A stretch of DNA of 64,000 nt, taken from contig NZ_BOMY01000033.1 in assembly GCF_016862435.1 (NCBI RefSeq), positions 124,001 through 188,000 on the forward strand. The letters run 5' to 3'. Below the pieces are notes generated by a model. The model had not been told where the DNA came from. It saw nothing but the letters and a program-made list of their open reading frames with translations, and did not search any database. The stretch is from Paractinoplanes tereljensis. Its GTDB lineage: Bacteria > Actinomycetota > Actinomycetes > Mycobacteriales > Micromonosporaceae. Position numbers and translations under genes: made by a program. Below are positions 35,638-44,066 of this stretch, in pieces; position 1 is the stretch's first letter; each line of letters opens with the position of its first letter.

Positions 35638-36638
35638 GGCCCGTAGACCGCCTTGGCGAGCGCCTCGACGGCCTTGCCGGTGCGTCCGCCGAAGTTCAGC
35701 AGGATGCCGTCGTCCATGTCGACGATGCGCCGGTTGATCCCGGCCGGGGTCTGCGCGACGCCGGGCAGTTTGAGCAGGCCGTCGACGCCGCCGACGGATT
35801 TCAGGCCCTCGGTCATCACCAGGATCACGTCGGGGGCGGTGTTGATCAGGCCTTCGCTGGTGAGCGGCCGGAACTTCTTGAGACCGGCGGCGGTGCCGGC
35901 ATCCGTGGCCCCGATCGCCTCGATCATGGCGTCCGAGCCGGCGCCCTCTCCGCCGATCAGGAACACGCCGGCTGTTCCCCGTACATAAAGGAATGCGATC
36001 TTGGTCTTCCGGCCATCGGCCGGGGCGCTTTTCCGGGCCGTGTCGATCTCGTCCTGGACCCGTTTGACCAGGCGCTCGCCGGCTTCAGTGACGCCGAGCG
36101 CGGCGGCCACCGCCCGGATGTGCTCGGGCACGGCCTCGAGGTTCTGGGTGTCGTCGACGATGACCACCGGGATGCCGGCCGCGCGGATCTGGTCGAGCAC
36201 GGTGGCCGGGCCGATGCTGTCGTCGGCGAGCAGGACGGTCGGGTTGAGCTTGAGGATCGCCTCGGCCGACAGATCGTGCCCCTGCGGCGTGACCAGCGGA
36301 AGCTTGGCCGCCGTCGGGAAGGCGGTCGAGGTGTCCCGGCCGATCACCCGGTCGCCCAGGCCGAGGCTGAAGACGAGTTCGCCGAGCGAGCCGTAGAGGT
36401 TGACGGCGAGGATCCGGTCGGCGCTCTTGACCGTGACCTTCCGGCCGTCGGCCGAGTCCACGGTGACCGGCAGGACGGGAGTCGGCTTCGGGTCGAGCGG
36501 GGTGACGTCGTCGGAGGCGAGCTTGGCGGTGGCGACGCCGCAGGAGCCGGCGGTGGTGGTCTCCACCGCGCCGACCTCGCTGACCGAGGTGCAGCCGGTC
36601 AGCAACAGCACCGAGACGAGTAGCGCGCGGCGGATCAA
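35631..36638 (-). CDS. hmuT: Heme-binding lipoprotein of the ABC importer
   Basis: A 335-residue class III binding protein. The TTG start at 36638 overlaps the previous stop as TTGA and follows GGAGGT, so the start is well supported. The leader ends in lipobox LLTGC16. The core has the family features: ILAVNLYGSLGELVFSLGLG, VIGRDTS, LKLNPTVLLADD, TPAGINRRIVDMDD and NFGGRT. It should capture heme at the cell surface and pass it to HmuUV. Specificity for heme rather than siderophore is inferred from the HtaA and heme oxygenase neighbours. Confidence 0.9.
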   Translation of the reverse strand: MIRRALLVSVLLLTGCTSVSEVGAVETTTAGSCGVATAKLASDDVTPLDPKPTPVLPVTVDSADGRKVTVKSADRILAVNLYGSLGELVFSLGLGDRVIGRDTSTAFPTAAKLPLVTPQGHDLSAEAILKLNPTVLLADDSIGPATVLDQIRAAGIPVVIVDDTQNLEAVPEHIRAVAAALGVTEAGERLVKRVQDEIDTARKSAPADGRKTKIAFLYVRGTAGVFLIGGEGAGSDAMIEAIGATDAGTAAGLKKFRPLTSEGLINTAPDVILVMTEGLKSVGGVDGLLKLPGVAQTPAGINRRIVDMDDGILLNFGGRTGKAVEALAKAVYGPC

Positions 36639-37402
36639 CGGGACCTCCGGCGGAAGCGGCCGACGACCACGGCGAGCAGCAGTCCGGTGAGGAACGCCCC
36701 GCCGATCGCCCACCAGTGACCCAGGGGAGTGGCGGCGCTGGTCCTGGTCAGCGTGGGTGCGAAGGCCTGCAGCTCGACCGGCTCGGTGGCCTCGGCCGAC
36801 GGCGGTGCCTCGGTGGCCAGCTTCCCGGTCGGCGGCCCGATCGGTTTGCTCTGCTTGACGGTGGGCAGGCTTTTTCCTGGTGCGGCGGTGACGGTGACCC
36901 CCGCGCTCGATGCGCTGCCGGTTGCGGCGGCAGCGAATCGGACCGGGATGCGCACGTCCTGGGAGCGGTCACTGGTGCGGGTGTGGTCGGCCCGGGTAAC
37001 GATCGCGCATCCGCGGACCGCGCAGTCGATATCGCCGATCATCTGACTGACCCGAATGGACACCCGGAAAGACCCATTCTTTCCGTACGGCGTGGCAAGT
37101 CCTTCTCCATATGACGGGGGATTGGACGAAATCCACGCGGAGCCGCCCGAGCTACCACTCATGTCGGCGCCGCCGCCGCACGGGGAGGGCTGCACGCCCG
37201 CGCCGTTGTCGAGGCAGAACGCCACGTAGATGCCCTTGGTCACGTCATAGCCGGAGCCGGAGACGGTGACCGTTTCGCCGCTTCTGGCCAGCCCTTTGCT
37301 TTTTGATACCGAAAGCTTTTTGGCGGCCAGAGCGGGAGTGCCGGTCATCACGATTGTCAGCAGAGCGAGAGCTATTACCCCAGCTCTCAGGCCGTTGCGC
37401 AC
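36635..37402 (-). CDS. Membrane-anchored surface protein with neocarzinostatin-like domain
   Basis: A 255-residue surface protein. A signal peptide ends near ALA at residue 26. An Ig-like domain follows with SKGLARSGETVTVSGSGYD and YVAFC, then four more cysteines and TRADHTR...RSQDVRIPV, the pattern of neocarzinostatin-fold proteins. A Pro/Thr-rich linker leads to a C-terminal membrane segment (WWAIGGAFLTGLLLAVVVG) and a basic tail. It is the first gene of the minus arm of the heme locus, right by the iron box, and overlaps hmuT. It is probably an accessory heme-relay or wall protein; its ligand is not known. Confidence 0.8.
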   Translation of the reverse strand: MRNGLRAGVIALALLTIVMTGTPALAAKKLSVSKSKGLARSGETVTVSGSGYDVTKGIYVAFCLDNGAGVQPSPCGGGADMSGSSGGSAWISSNPPSYGEGLATPYGKNGSFRVSIRVSQMIGDIDCAVRGCAIVTRADHTRTSDRSQDVRIPVRFAAAATGSASSAGVTVTAAPGKSLPTVKQSKPIGPPTGKLATEAPPSAEATEPVELQAFAPTLTRTSAATPLGHWWAIGGAFLTGLLLAVVVGRFRRRSR

Positions 37403-37474
37403 CCAGGTGCCTCCTTGATTCCGCCACCGATATTCCTCGCCCGGGCGGAACTGGATCTTGAATTGCCCGGAGGT

Positions 37475-37493
37475 TTAGGTGAGGCTACCCTAA
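37475..37493. promoter_or_regulatory. DtxR/IdeR-type iron box
   Basis: TTAGGTGAGGCTACCCTAA is a near-perfect 19-base palindrome matching the actinobacterial DtxR/IdeR/DmdR consensus TTAGGTTAGGCTAACCTAA at 17 positions. It lies 73 bases before the minus-strand surface-protein gene and 50 before the HtaA-WxL gene, so iron-bound repressor could shut both arms. Confidence 0.88.
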
Positions 37494-37542
37494 CCGCGTC
37501 CGCATCAGCGGGCGCCGTCTCACCGGAAGGAACACACAGAGC

Positions 37543-38685
37543 ATGGGCACAACCCACGGCCTGAATCGGGCCGCCCTGCGCGCCGGCCTCCTCGGCCTGA
37601 GCACGGCTGCGGCGCTGATCGTGGCCGCGCCCGCCGCGATGGCCGCCTCCGCCGACGTCGCCGGGGGAAGCCTCGACTGGGGCTTCAAGGCGTCGTTCCG
37701 CGGTTACGTGTCGGGTGGCAACGGCACCCCGCCGATCGCCGCCACCAACGGTGCCAGCATCAACGCCGACGGGACGTTCGACTTCCCGGCCGGCAGTGGC
37801 ACCTACGACGCGGCCGCCGGCACGGCGAGCGTGCAGTACCAGGGAACGATCGTGTTCTCCTACCCGCTGCACGGGTTCACGATCACCATCGCGAACCCGA
37901 AGCTCGTCGTGGACGGTGACGGCGAGGGCTCGCTGCTGGCCGATGTGGACCTCACGGCCACCACCCAGCCCAGCGCACACGTCGACGGGGCCGAGCTGGC
38001 CACCGTGACGACCACGGCGCCGACCGTCACCGACGGTGCCGTGACGTTCTCCAACCTTGCCGCGAAGCTGTCGGCCGGTTCGGCGAGCGTGTTCGGCGGC
38101 TTCTACGCCACCGGTGCCGCGCTCGACCCGATCACGGCGTCGGCCTCGGCTTCGTCCGGTTCGGGCCCGACCGACCCCACCGATCCGACCGATCCCACTG
38201 AGCCCGGCAACGGCTCTACGGCTCAGACGATCAAGGCGGCCGTGGCCGGCGGCGCGCTGACCCTGACCTCCGCTGGTTCCGACGTGAACCTGTCGGCGGC
38301 CACCCCGGGTCAGACCGCGACCGGCAACCTCAACGCGGTCACGGTCAGCGACCTGCGCGGCACCAACGCCGGGTGGGACCTGGTCGGCCAGGTCACCGAC
38401 TTCACGTCGGCGGCCGGCACGATCCCCGCGGCGAACCTCGGCTGGACCCCGACCGCCGCGGTCGTGGCCACCGGACTGAAGGCGGCGAACGGTGTGCAGA
38501 ACGCCGTCACGCCGGGTGGGCCGGTCACCCCGGGCAGCGGCCTGGGTGCCAGCAAGACCCTGTGCAGTGCCGAAACGGGAAGCAGCCTCGGCAGCTCCAC
38601 GTGCGGCGCGGCGCTGAACCTCGGTGTTCCCGAGTCCAGTGCCGCCGGTGAGTACAGCGCTGTTCTCACCCTGACCCTCGCCTGA
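37543..38685 (+). CDS. HtaA heme-binding domain fused to a WxL-like domain, secreted
   Basis: A 380-residue secreted protein. A signal peptide ends near AMA-ASA (residue 35). Residues about 37-200 are an HtaA-type domain (SLDWGFKASFRGYV; YPLHGF), the fold that binds heme in corynebacterial HtaA; candidate ligands are Tyr55 and His110. A TDPTDPTDPTEPG linker follows. The last 155 residues look like a WxL wall-binding domain: VTVSDLRGTNAGWDL with W278-x-L280, and a terminal YSAVLTLTL, plus two Cys. There is no C-terminal membrane anchor, so WxL-type wall binding may hold it at the surface. First gene of the plus arm of the heme locus. Confidence 0.8.
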   Translation: MGTTHGLNRAALRAGLLGLSTAAALIVAAPAAMAASADVAGGSLDWGFKASFRGYVSGGNGTPPIAATNGASINADGTFDFPAGSGTYDAAAGTASVQYQGTIVFSYPLHGFTITIANPKLVVDGDGEGSLLADVDLTATTQPSAHVDGAELATVTTTAPTVTDGAVTFSNLAAKLSAGSASVFGGFYATGAALDPITASASASSGSGPTDPTDPTDPTEPGNGSTAQTIKAAVAGGALTLTSAGSDVNLSAATPGQTATGNLNAVTVSDLRGTNAGWDLVGQVTDFTSAAGTIPAANLGWTPTAAVVATGLKAANGVQNAVTPGGPVTPGSGLGASKTLCSAETGSSLGSSTCGAALNLGVPESSAAGEYSAVLTLTLA

Positions 38686-38705
38686 TCTCTAGGCACACAG
38701 GGGAA

Positions 38706-38738
38706 CCGGCCGGGAAATCCGCAACATTTCCCGGCCGG
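38706..38738 (+). terminator. Intercistronic hairpin after the HtaA-WxL gene
   Basis: A perfect 13-bp stem (arm CCGGCCGGGAAAT) with a 7-base loop, between the HtaA-WxL and DUF916-like genes. It probably partly terminates or protects the upstream message so that the surface receptor is made in excess. Confidence 0.6.
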
Positions 38739-38762
38739 CTCGCCCCTATCGTAAGGAGTTAC

Positions 38763-39713
38763 ATGATCGTCCGGAGTGCGCTGGTCGCGGCTCTCCTCTT
38801 GGTGCCCGCGGTTCCGGCCCAGGCCGCCCCGAGCGACTCGGCCGTGCGCTGGTCGGTGCAGCCGTCCTCGGCCAAGGGCCCGGACGGCCGGGACTACATC
38901 ATCCGCAAGGCCGCGGCCGGCGAGCGGATCAGCGACTACGTCGGGATCACCAACCTGACCCAGCGGCCGCTCACCTTCAGCGTCTACGGCACCGACGCGT
39001 ACAACACCGAGGACGGCTCGTTCGCCCTGCTCCCGGCCGCGCAGCAGCCCACCGACCTGGGCTCCTGGATCGCCCTGGGCGCGACGAAGTACACCGTTCC
39101 GGCGAACACCCGCCTCGACGTGCCGTTCGCCCTCACCGTGCCCGCCGACGCCACCCCCGGTGACCATGCCGGCGGCGTGATCGCCTCGGTCAGCGAGGAA
39201 CAGACGGATGCTTCCGGCCGTACCGTGCTGGTTGATCGCCGCGTCGCGGCCCGGGTCTATCTGACCGTGGCCGGCACCGTCGCGCCAACCTTGAGCATCG
39301 ACCGGGTCAGACTGGAGTATGCGCAGTCCGCGAACCCGGCCGACGGTGGCGACATGACCGTCACCTACCTGGTGAAGAACACCGGCAACCTGCGCCTGAC
39401 CGGAACCGGCTCGGTCAAGGTCACCGGCCCGTTCGGCTGGGAGCTGGCCCGCACCGACCCGATGGAGATTCCCGAACTTCTGCCCGGCGGTTCGATCACC
39501 GTGACGGAGAAGATCGTCGGTGTGCAGCCCACCGTGCGCCTGGCCGCCGACGTGAGCGTGGTTCCCGCCGGCTTCGAGGCGAAGCTGCCGGTCGTCAGCC
39601 GCGCCACCGGCGTGTGGGCCTGGCCCTGGGCCCTGGTCGCGGTGCTCGGCGCCGCCCTCCTCTACCTGACCTTCCGGTTGATCCGCCGCTCGTCCCGCCC
39701 CGCAACGAACTGA
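38763..39713 (+). CDS. DUF916-like WxL-interacting-type membrane protein
   Basis: A 316-residue surface protein. A signal peptide ends AQA (residue 21). The first domain has DYVGITNLTQRPLTFSVY, LGSWIAL and VPADATPGDHAGGVIASV, the layout of DUF916 (the peptidoglycan-binding part of WxL-interacting proteins). A second Ig-like domain follows (VTYLVKNTGNLRLTGTG). One C-terminal membrane segment at about 282-304 ends in a basic tail. It follows the HtaA-WxL gene and precedes heme oxygenase, so it probably docks the HtaA-WxL receptor to the envelope. ATG with AAGGAGT upstream. Confidence 0.8.
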   Translation: MIVRSALVAALLLVPAVPAQAAPSDSAVRWSVQPSSAKGPDGRDYIIRKAAAGERISDYVGITNLTQRPLTFSVYGTDAYNTEDGSFALLPAAQQPTDLGSWIALGATKYTVPANTRLDVPFALTVPADATPGDHAGGVIASVSEEQTDASGRTVLVDRRVAARVYLTVAGTVAPTLSIDRVRLEYAQSANPADGGDMTVTYLVKNTGNLRLTGTGSVKVTGPFGWELARTDPMEIPELLPGGSITVTEKIVGVQPTVRLAADVSVVPAGFEAKLPVVSRATGVWAWPWALVAVLGAALLYLTFRLIRRSSRPATN

Positions 39714-39727
39714 AGGAGCCCTCCACC

Positions 39728-40372
39728 ATGACGGGATTCGCCGCCCGCCTCCGCAAGGCCACCATGGTCGAACACCGTGAGGCCGAGACCAGGTCGTTCA
39801 TCTCCCGGCTGCTGGCCGGCTCGGTGCCCCGGGAGGGCTTCGCTGCGCTGACTTTCCAGTACCTGATCGTCTACCGCGAGCTGGAGGCGGCGGCGGAGAG
39901 CATGCGCGGCAACGAGATCGCGGCCCCGTTCGTCGACGAGGCCCTCAACCGGGTGCCGTCGCTGGAGGCCGACCTGGCGTACCTCGGCGGTCCGGTGAAG
40001 GCGACCGCGGCCGCCGAGCGGTACGCCGACCACCTGCGCGAGCACTGCCACACCTCGCCCGAGCACTTCATCGCCCACCACTACGTGCGCTACCTGGGCG
40101 ACCTGAGCGGCGGCCTGCTGGTCGGCAAGAAGGTCGCGGCCACCTACGGCCTGACCGGCGGCGGCGGCGGCGTCTCGTTCTACGACTTCGATCACATCAC
40201 CGACCCGAAGTCCTACAAGATCGCCTACCGTGAGCGTCTCGACGCCCTCCCGCTGCCCGAGGAGCGGCTGTCGGTCCTCATCGCCGAGGCGCAGCACGCG
40301 TTCAGCCTCAACGGTGCGGTCTTCTCGGAGCTGGGCGCGGCCTACCCGGAGGAGATCTCCCCGGCCGCCTGA
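39728..40372 (+). CDS. hmuO: Heme oxygenase (biliverdin-producing)
   Basis: A 214-residue heme oxygenase of the HO-1/HmuO family, which opens heme to biliverdin, CO and iron in the cytosol. The proximal ligand is His16 in MVEHREAE. The distal glycine-rich helix is GDLSGG at 124-129, with RYLGDLSGGLLVG around it. The C-terminal part has FYDFDHITDPKSYKIAYRE. It begins 14 bases after the DUF916-like gene in the iron-controlled operon, and it marks the whole locus as heme-iron uptake rather than siderophore uptake. Confidence 0.95.
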   Translation: MTGFAARLRKATMVEHREAETRSFISRLLAGSVPREGFAALTFQYLIVYRELEAAAESMRGNEIAAPFVDEALNRVPSLEADLAYLGGPVKATAAAERYADHLREHCHTSPEHFIAHHYVRYLGDLSGGLLVGKKVAATYGLTGGGGGVSFYDFDHITDPKSYKIAYRERLDALPLPEERLSVLIAEAQHAFSLNGAVFSELGAAYPEEISPAA

Positions 40373-40387
40373 CCCCTCGGAGGCCCG

Positions 40388-41170
40388 ATGACCGACTCGC
40401 CATGGCCGGCGGCGAGCACGCCGGCCATCACCTTCGCCAGCGGCGGCGAGCAGTTGCTGGGCGTGCTGCACCTGCCGGCCGGCCCCGGCCCGTTCCCGGT
40501 AGTGCTGCTCCTGCACGGCTTCCCCGGCAACGAACGCAACTTCGACCTGGCCCAGGCCCTGCGCCGGGCGGGTTACGCCGCGGTGGTCTTCCACTACCGC
40601 GGCTCGTGGGGCGTCGGCGGCAGTTGGTCCTGGCAGCACGTCCTCGACGATGCCGCCGCGGTTGTCGCCCAGGTCCGCTCCGACCCCCGGTTCGATCCCG
40701 CCCGAGTCGCGGTGGTCGGGCACAGCGTGGGCGGTTTCGCCGCGCTGTACACGGCCGCCGCCGACCCTTCGGTCGCCGCCGTCGCTTCGCTGGCCGGCTT
40801 CGACCTGGCCGCGCTAGCTGCCACCACGTCCGCCGATGCAGCGGTACGGGCGGAGTGGGTGACCGCCTTCGACGGCGAATTGCTGCCGTTGCGGGGTACG
40901 TCGGGCGAAGCGCTGATCGCGGAGGCGGAAGCAGCCGGCGACGCGTGGAGCCTGCCCGAGCTGGCCCCGGCGCTGGCCAACCGCCCGGTCCTGCTGATCG
41001 GCGCCTCGCGCGACTCCCTGTCGGTCCAGGCCATCCACCACGACCCGCTGGTCGAGGCCTACGCCACCGCCCGGCTGGAGCATCACGCGTTCCCCACCGA
41101 CCACGCGCTGTCCGACCACCGCCTGACCGCCGCCTCCACCCTGATCAACTTTCTGAACCGCCACGTCTAG
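40388..41170 (+). CDS. Alpha/beta hydrolase
   Basis: A 260-residue alpha/beta hydrolase. It has the oxyanion motif LLLHGFPGNERNFD, the nucleophile Ser113 in VVGHSVGGFAAL, and a late His in DHALSDHR. It has no signal peptide, so it is cytosolic, probably an esterase or peptidase-like enzyme. It follows heme oxygenase by 15 bases and is the last gene of the plus arm. A role in heme use, such as processing a siderophore-like ester or a biliverdin product, is only a guess. Confidence 0.8.
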   Translation: MTDSPWPAASTPAITFASGGEQLLGVLHLPAGPGPFPVVLLLHGFPGNERNFDLAQALRRAGYAAVVFHYRGSWGVGGSWSWQHVLDDAAAVVAQVRSDPRFDPARVAVVGHSVGGFAALYTAAADPSVAAVASLAGFDLAALAATTSADAAVRAEWVTAFDGELLPLRGTSGEALIAEAEAAGDAWSLPELAPALANRPVLLIGASRDSLSVQAIHHDPLVEAYATARLEHHAFPTDHALSDHRLTAASTLINFLNRHV

Positions 41171-41412
41171 TGGCCGGACGGGCCCGCCCGGCGCGGGCGC
41201 GCGGAGGGTGAGCACCGCCCAGCGGGACTGAGTGCCAGTGGAGTAGTTGTGGTGCGTACGGGAAAAAGAAGCATGAGTTGACCGCCCGGCCGCCGGGGAA
41301 CGGGGTTGCCGAAACGGGCAAGATCGGGCATCCGGGGCCGGGTGATCGGGCATGGTTCGGGTAACGATTTGGGTTCGGGCTCCCCGGCGGACGGTGCCAG
41401 GGAGCCCGGGTC

Positions 41413-43770
41413 TCAGGCTTTCTCGACCTCGACCGGGGTGAGCAGCACCCGGTTGCGGCCGGTCTCGCGGATGGCGCCGGTCAGCGTCACCGAACCCCGG
41501 CAGGGGAGGTCGCCGGCCGAGGTGCCGACCATGATCTCCAGTTCGCCGGGCTCGACGATGCGGCGCAGGTCGCGGGCGGTGAAAGCGGTGCGGTCGGTGT
41601 GCACGTGGAAGCGGACGTCCTTCGCCTCGCCCGGCTCGAGCGGCACCCGGGCGAAGCCGGTCAGCTGCTTGACCGGGCGGGTGACCTGGGCGATCACGTC
41701 GCGCAGGTAGAGCTGGACCACCTCGTCGCCGGCCCGTTCGCCGGTGTTGCGGACCCGGACCGTCACCGTGAACTCGCCGTCGGTCGGCACCCGTGCCTCG
41801 CTGATCCGCAGGTCGTCGACCTCGAACGTGGTGTACGAGCGGCCGTGCCCGAACGGGAACAGCGGGGTCGGGTCGAGGTTGCTGACGCCGCTGTTCTCGG
41901 CGCCGAGCACCGGCTGGAGGTAGGTGCCGGGCTGGCCGCCGGGGGTCTTCGGGATCTGCACCGGGAGTTTCGCGCCGGGCTGGACCCGGCCGGTCAGCAC
42001 GCCGGCGATGGCCGAGGCGCCCTCCTCGCCGGGCATGAACGCCTGCACCAGCGCGGCGGCCCGGCCGGCCACCTCGCCCAGCGCGTACGGGCGGCCGGAG
42101 ACCACTACCACCACCACCGGGGTGCCGGTGTTCAGCAGTTCCTCGAGCAGCTCGGCCTGCACGCCGGGCAGGCGCAGCTCGTCGGCGTCGCAGCCCTCGC
42201 CCGAGGTGCCGTGCCCGAACAGGCCGGCCAGGTCGCCGACCATCGCGATGCAGACGTCGGCGTTGCGGGCCGCCTCGACCGCGGCCGCGAAGCCGGACCG
42301 GTCGTCGCCGGTGACCGCGCAGCCGGGCTGGTGCACCACGTCGGCGGCCAGTTCCTGGCGCAGCGCGTCGACCGCGGTCGGCACCGCGATGCCCAGGCCC
42401 ACCCCGGGATAGCGGGGCAGAACGTGGTTGGGGAAGGCGTAGCAGCCCATGAACGTACGCGGATCGGCGGCCGCCGGACCCACCACCGCGACCTTCCGCA
42501 GCTCCGGATCGAGCGGCAGCGATGATCCGGGATCGAGCAGGATCACCGACTTATCGGCCATCTCGCGGGCCAGGGCCCGGTTGGCGGGGGAGTCCAGGTC
42601 GACCTGGCCGGCGTTGGCCACCGAGCCCTCGGGAGTCCAGTCCGGGTCGAGCAGGCCGAGTTCGATCTTCTGGGTGAGCAGCCGGCCGGCCGCCCGGTCG
42701 ATCAGCTCCTCGGGCACCTTGCCGATCAGGCCCTCGCCGAAGCCCAGCGTGTCGGGCAGTTCCACGTCGATGCCGGCCGCCAGGGCCTGCAGGCCGGCGT
42801 CGTCCATGGTGTCGGCGATCCGGTGCATGGTGGCCAGGAACGGGACCGCCCAGTAGTCGGAGACGACCGTGCCGGTGAAGCCCCACTGCTCGCGCAGCAC
42901 CTCGGTGAGCAGCCACGGGTCGGCCCCGGCGGGCACGCCGTCGACGTCCGAGTAGGAGTTCATCACCGAGGCCGCGCCGCCCTCGCGGATGGCGGTCTCG
43001 AAGGTCGGCAGGATGACGTCGAGCAGCTCGCGCCGGCCCATCGAGACCGGGCCGTGGTTGCGGGCGCCGCGCGAGGCCGAGTAACCGGCGAAGTGCTTGA
43101 GTGTGGCCAGCACGCCGGCGCTCTGCAGGCCACGCACGTAACCGGCGCCGAGCAGCGCCACCAGGTAGGGGTCCTCGCCGATGGTCTCCTCGACCCGGCC
43201 CCAGCGGTAGTCGCGGACCACGTCGAGCACCGGCGACAGGCCCTGGTGGATGCCGAGGGCGGCCATGTCCCGGCCGATCGAGGCGGCCATCCGCTCGACC
43301 AGCTCGGGGTCGAAGGTGGCGCCCCAGGCGATCGCGGCCGGGTAGACGGTGGCGCCGAACGAGGTGAAGCCGGTGAGGCACTCCTCGTGGACGATCGCCG
43401 GAATGCCGAGCCGGGAGTTGCCGAGCACCACCCGCTGTTGCCGGATGATCTCGGCGGCTCCTTCCTCGACGGTCATGGGAACGCTCCCATAAACTCGGGT
43501 CAGGTGGCCCAAGCCGTTCCGGCTGGCCTCCGACAGCGGTACGGTGCCGGAAGCGGCGAAAACGTCCTGCATCGGGGCGACGTTCAACGTCTCCTCGGGA
43601 TCGGTGCTGGGCGCCTCGTCGCCGGAGTCCTGCATGTCGTTCCCGACCCACCGGCTGCCGAGCTGAGCCACCTTCTCCTCGACGGTCATCGCGGCGAGCA
43701 GGAGTCTGACGCGCTCCGGAACCGGTACCGCCGGATCCTGCCAGGGCTGGGGGGCCTGTCCTTCGGTCAC
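41413..43770 (-). CDS. GH3 beta-xylosidase/beta-glucosidase
   Basis: A 785-residue family 3 glycoside hydrolase. The N-terminal TIM barrel carries the nucleophile Asp305 in TGTVVSDYWAV. The six-stranded domain has GRPYALGE and VQAFMPGEEGASAIAG. A C-terminal fibronectin III-like domain follows (VTVRVRNTGERAGDEVVQLY). There is no signal peptide, so it acts on imported oligosaccharides inside the cell. The GTG at 43770 follows GAGGAG at good spacing; ATGs upstream lie in the operator region. The divergent ABC importer and the LacI gene resemble the bxl (beta-xylosidase) cluster of streptomycetes, so xylobiose is the favoured substrate. Confidence 0.9.
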   Translation of the reverse strand: MTEGQAPQPWQDPAVPVPERVRLLLAAMTVEEKVAQLGSRWVGNDMQDSGDEAPSTDPEETLNVAPMQDVFAASGTVPLSEASRNGLGHLTRVYGSVPMTVEEGAAEIIRQQRVVLGNSRLGIPAIVHEECLTGFTSFGATVYPAAIAWGATFDPELVERMAASIGRDMAALGIHQGLSPVLDVVRDYRWGRVEETIGEDPYLVALLGAGYVRGLQSAGVLATLKHFAGYSASRGARNHGPVSMGRRELLDVILPTFETAIREGGAASVMNSYSDVDGVPAGADPWLLTEVLREQWGFTGTVVSDYWAVPFLATMHRIADTMDDAGLQALAAGIDVELPDTLGFGEGLIGKVPEELIDRAAGRLLTQKIELGLLDPDWTPEGSVANAGQVDLDSPANRALAREMADKSVILLDPGSSLPLDPELRKVAVVGPAAADPRTFMGCYAFPNHVLPRYPGVGLGIAVPTAVDALRQELAADVVHQPGCAVTGDDRSGFAAAVEAARNADVCIAMVGDLAGLFGHGTSGEGCDADELRLPGVQAELLEELLNTGTPVVVVVVSGRPYALGEVAGRAAALVQAFMPGEEGASAIAGVLTGRVQPGAKLPVQIPKTPGGQPGTYLQPVLGAENSGVSNLDPTPLFPFGHGRSYTTFEVDDLRISEARVPTDGEFTVTVRVRNTGERAGDEVVQLYLRDVIAQVTRPVKQLTGFARVPLEPGEAKDVRFHVHTDRTAFTARDLRRIVEPGELEIMVGTSAGDLPCRGSVTLTGAIRETGRNRVLLTPVEVEKA

Positions 43771-43803
43771 GGCGACACTCCTCAAGACGTTCCTCATATG
43801 TTC

Positions 43804-43814
43804 CGAAACTTTCA
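43804..43814. promoter_or_regulatory. CGAAACTTTC operator-like site before the GH3 gene
   Basis: CGAAA-C-TTTCA is nearly the same as the perfect palindrome CGAAACTTTCG before the locus LacI gene. It lies 34 bases before the GH3 GTG. A half-match on the opposite strand (CGAAAGTT) is at 43975-43982. Confidence 0.55.
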
Positions 43815-43912
43815 GTACTTTCACAGCAGGACTTATCGCTCGGTCGGACGGCGACGCAGGGGTGCCCGCTGGGGTCCACTCTTGCGCTGGGAGCGCGACC
43901 AGAGCAAGACCC

Positions 43913-43941
43913 TTGACATGATCAAGCTGAAACCCTACGTT
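43913..43941 (+). promoter_or_regulatory. Putative promoter of the xylo-oligosaccharide importer
   Basis: A perfect TTGACA at 43913-43918 and TACGTT at 43936-43941 with a 17-base spacer, 126 bases before the importer's GTG. Two direct ACGTTAAC copies overlap and follow the -10, fitting repression. Confidence 0.5.
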
Positions 43942-43960
43942 AACGAAACCTCACGTTAAC
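43937..43960. repeat. Paired ACGTTAAC direct repeats
   Basis: ACGTTAAC occurs at 43937-43944 and 43953-43960, 16 bases apart, on the -10 and the presumed transcription start. The GTTAACG half is also the core of the arabinose-locus operators, so the two sugar modules may share a regulator. Confidence 0.5.
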
Positions 43961-44066
43961 TTGCGGTCGTCGTTCGAAAGTTGCAGGCTTTGTGACGGCG
44001 ACTACCCCGATTCCACGACGATCCACTCGCCGCGGCAGGGCGCGGCACTCGAGTACGGAGATCAGC

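Noticed and set aside
41171..41412. Gene between the alpha/beta hydrolase and GH3
   Set aside because: 242 bases with no coding bias; only weak imperfect GC-rich repeats near 41175.
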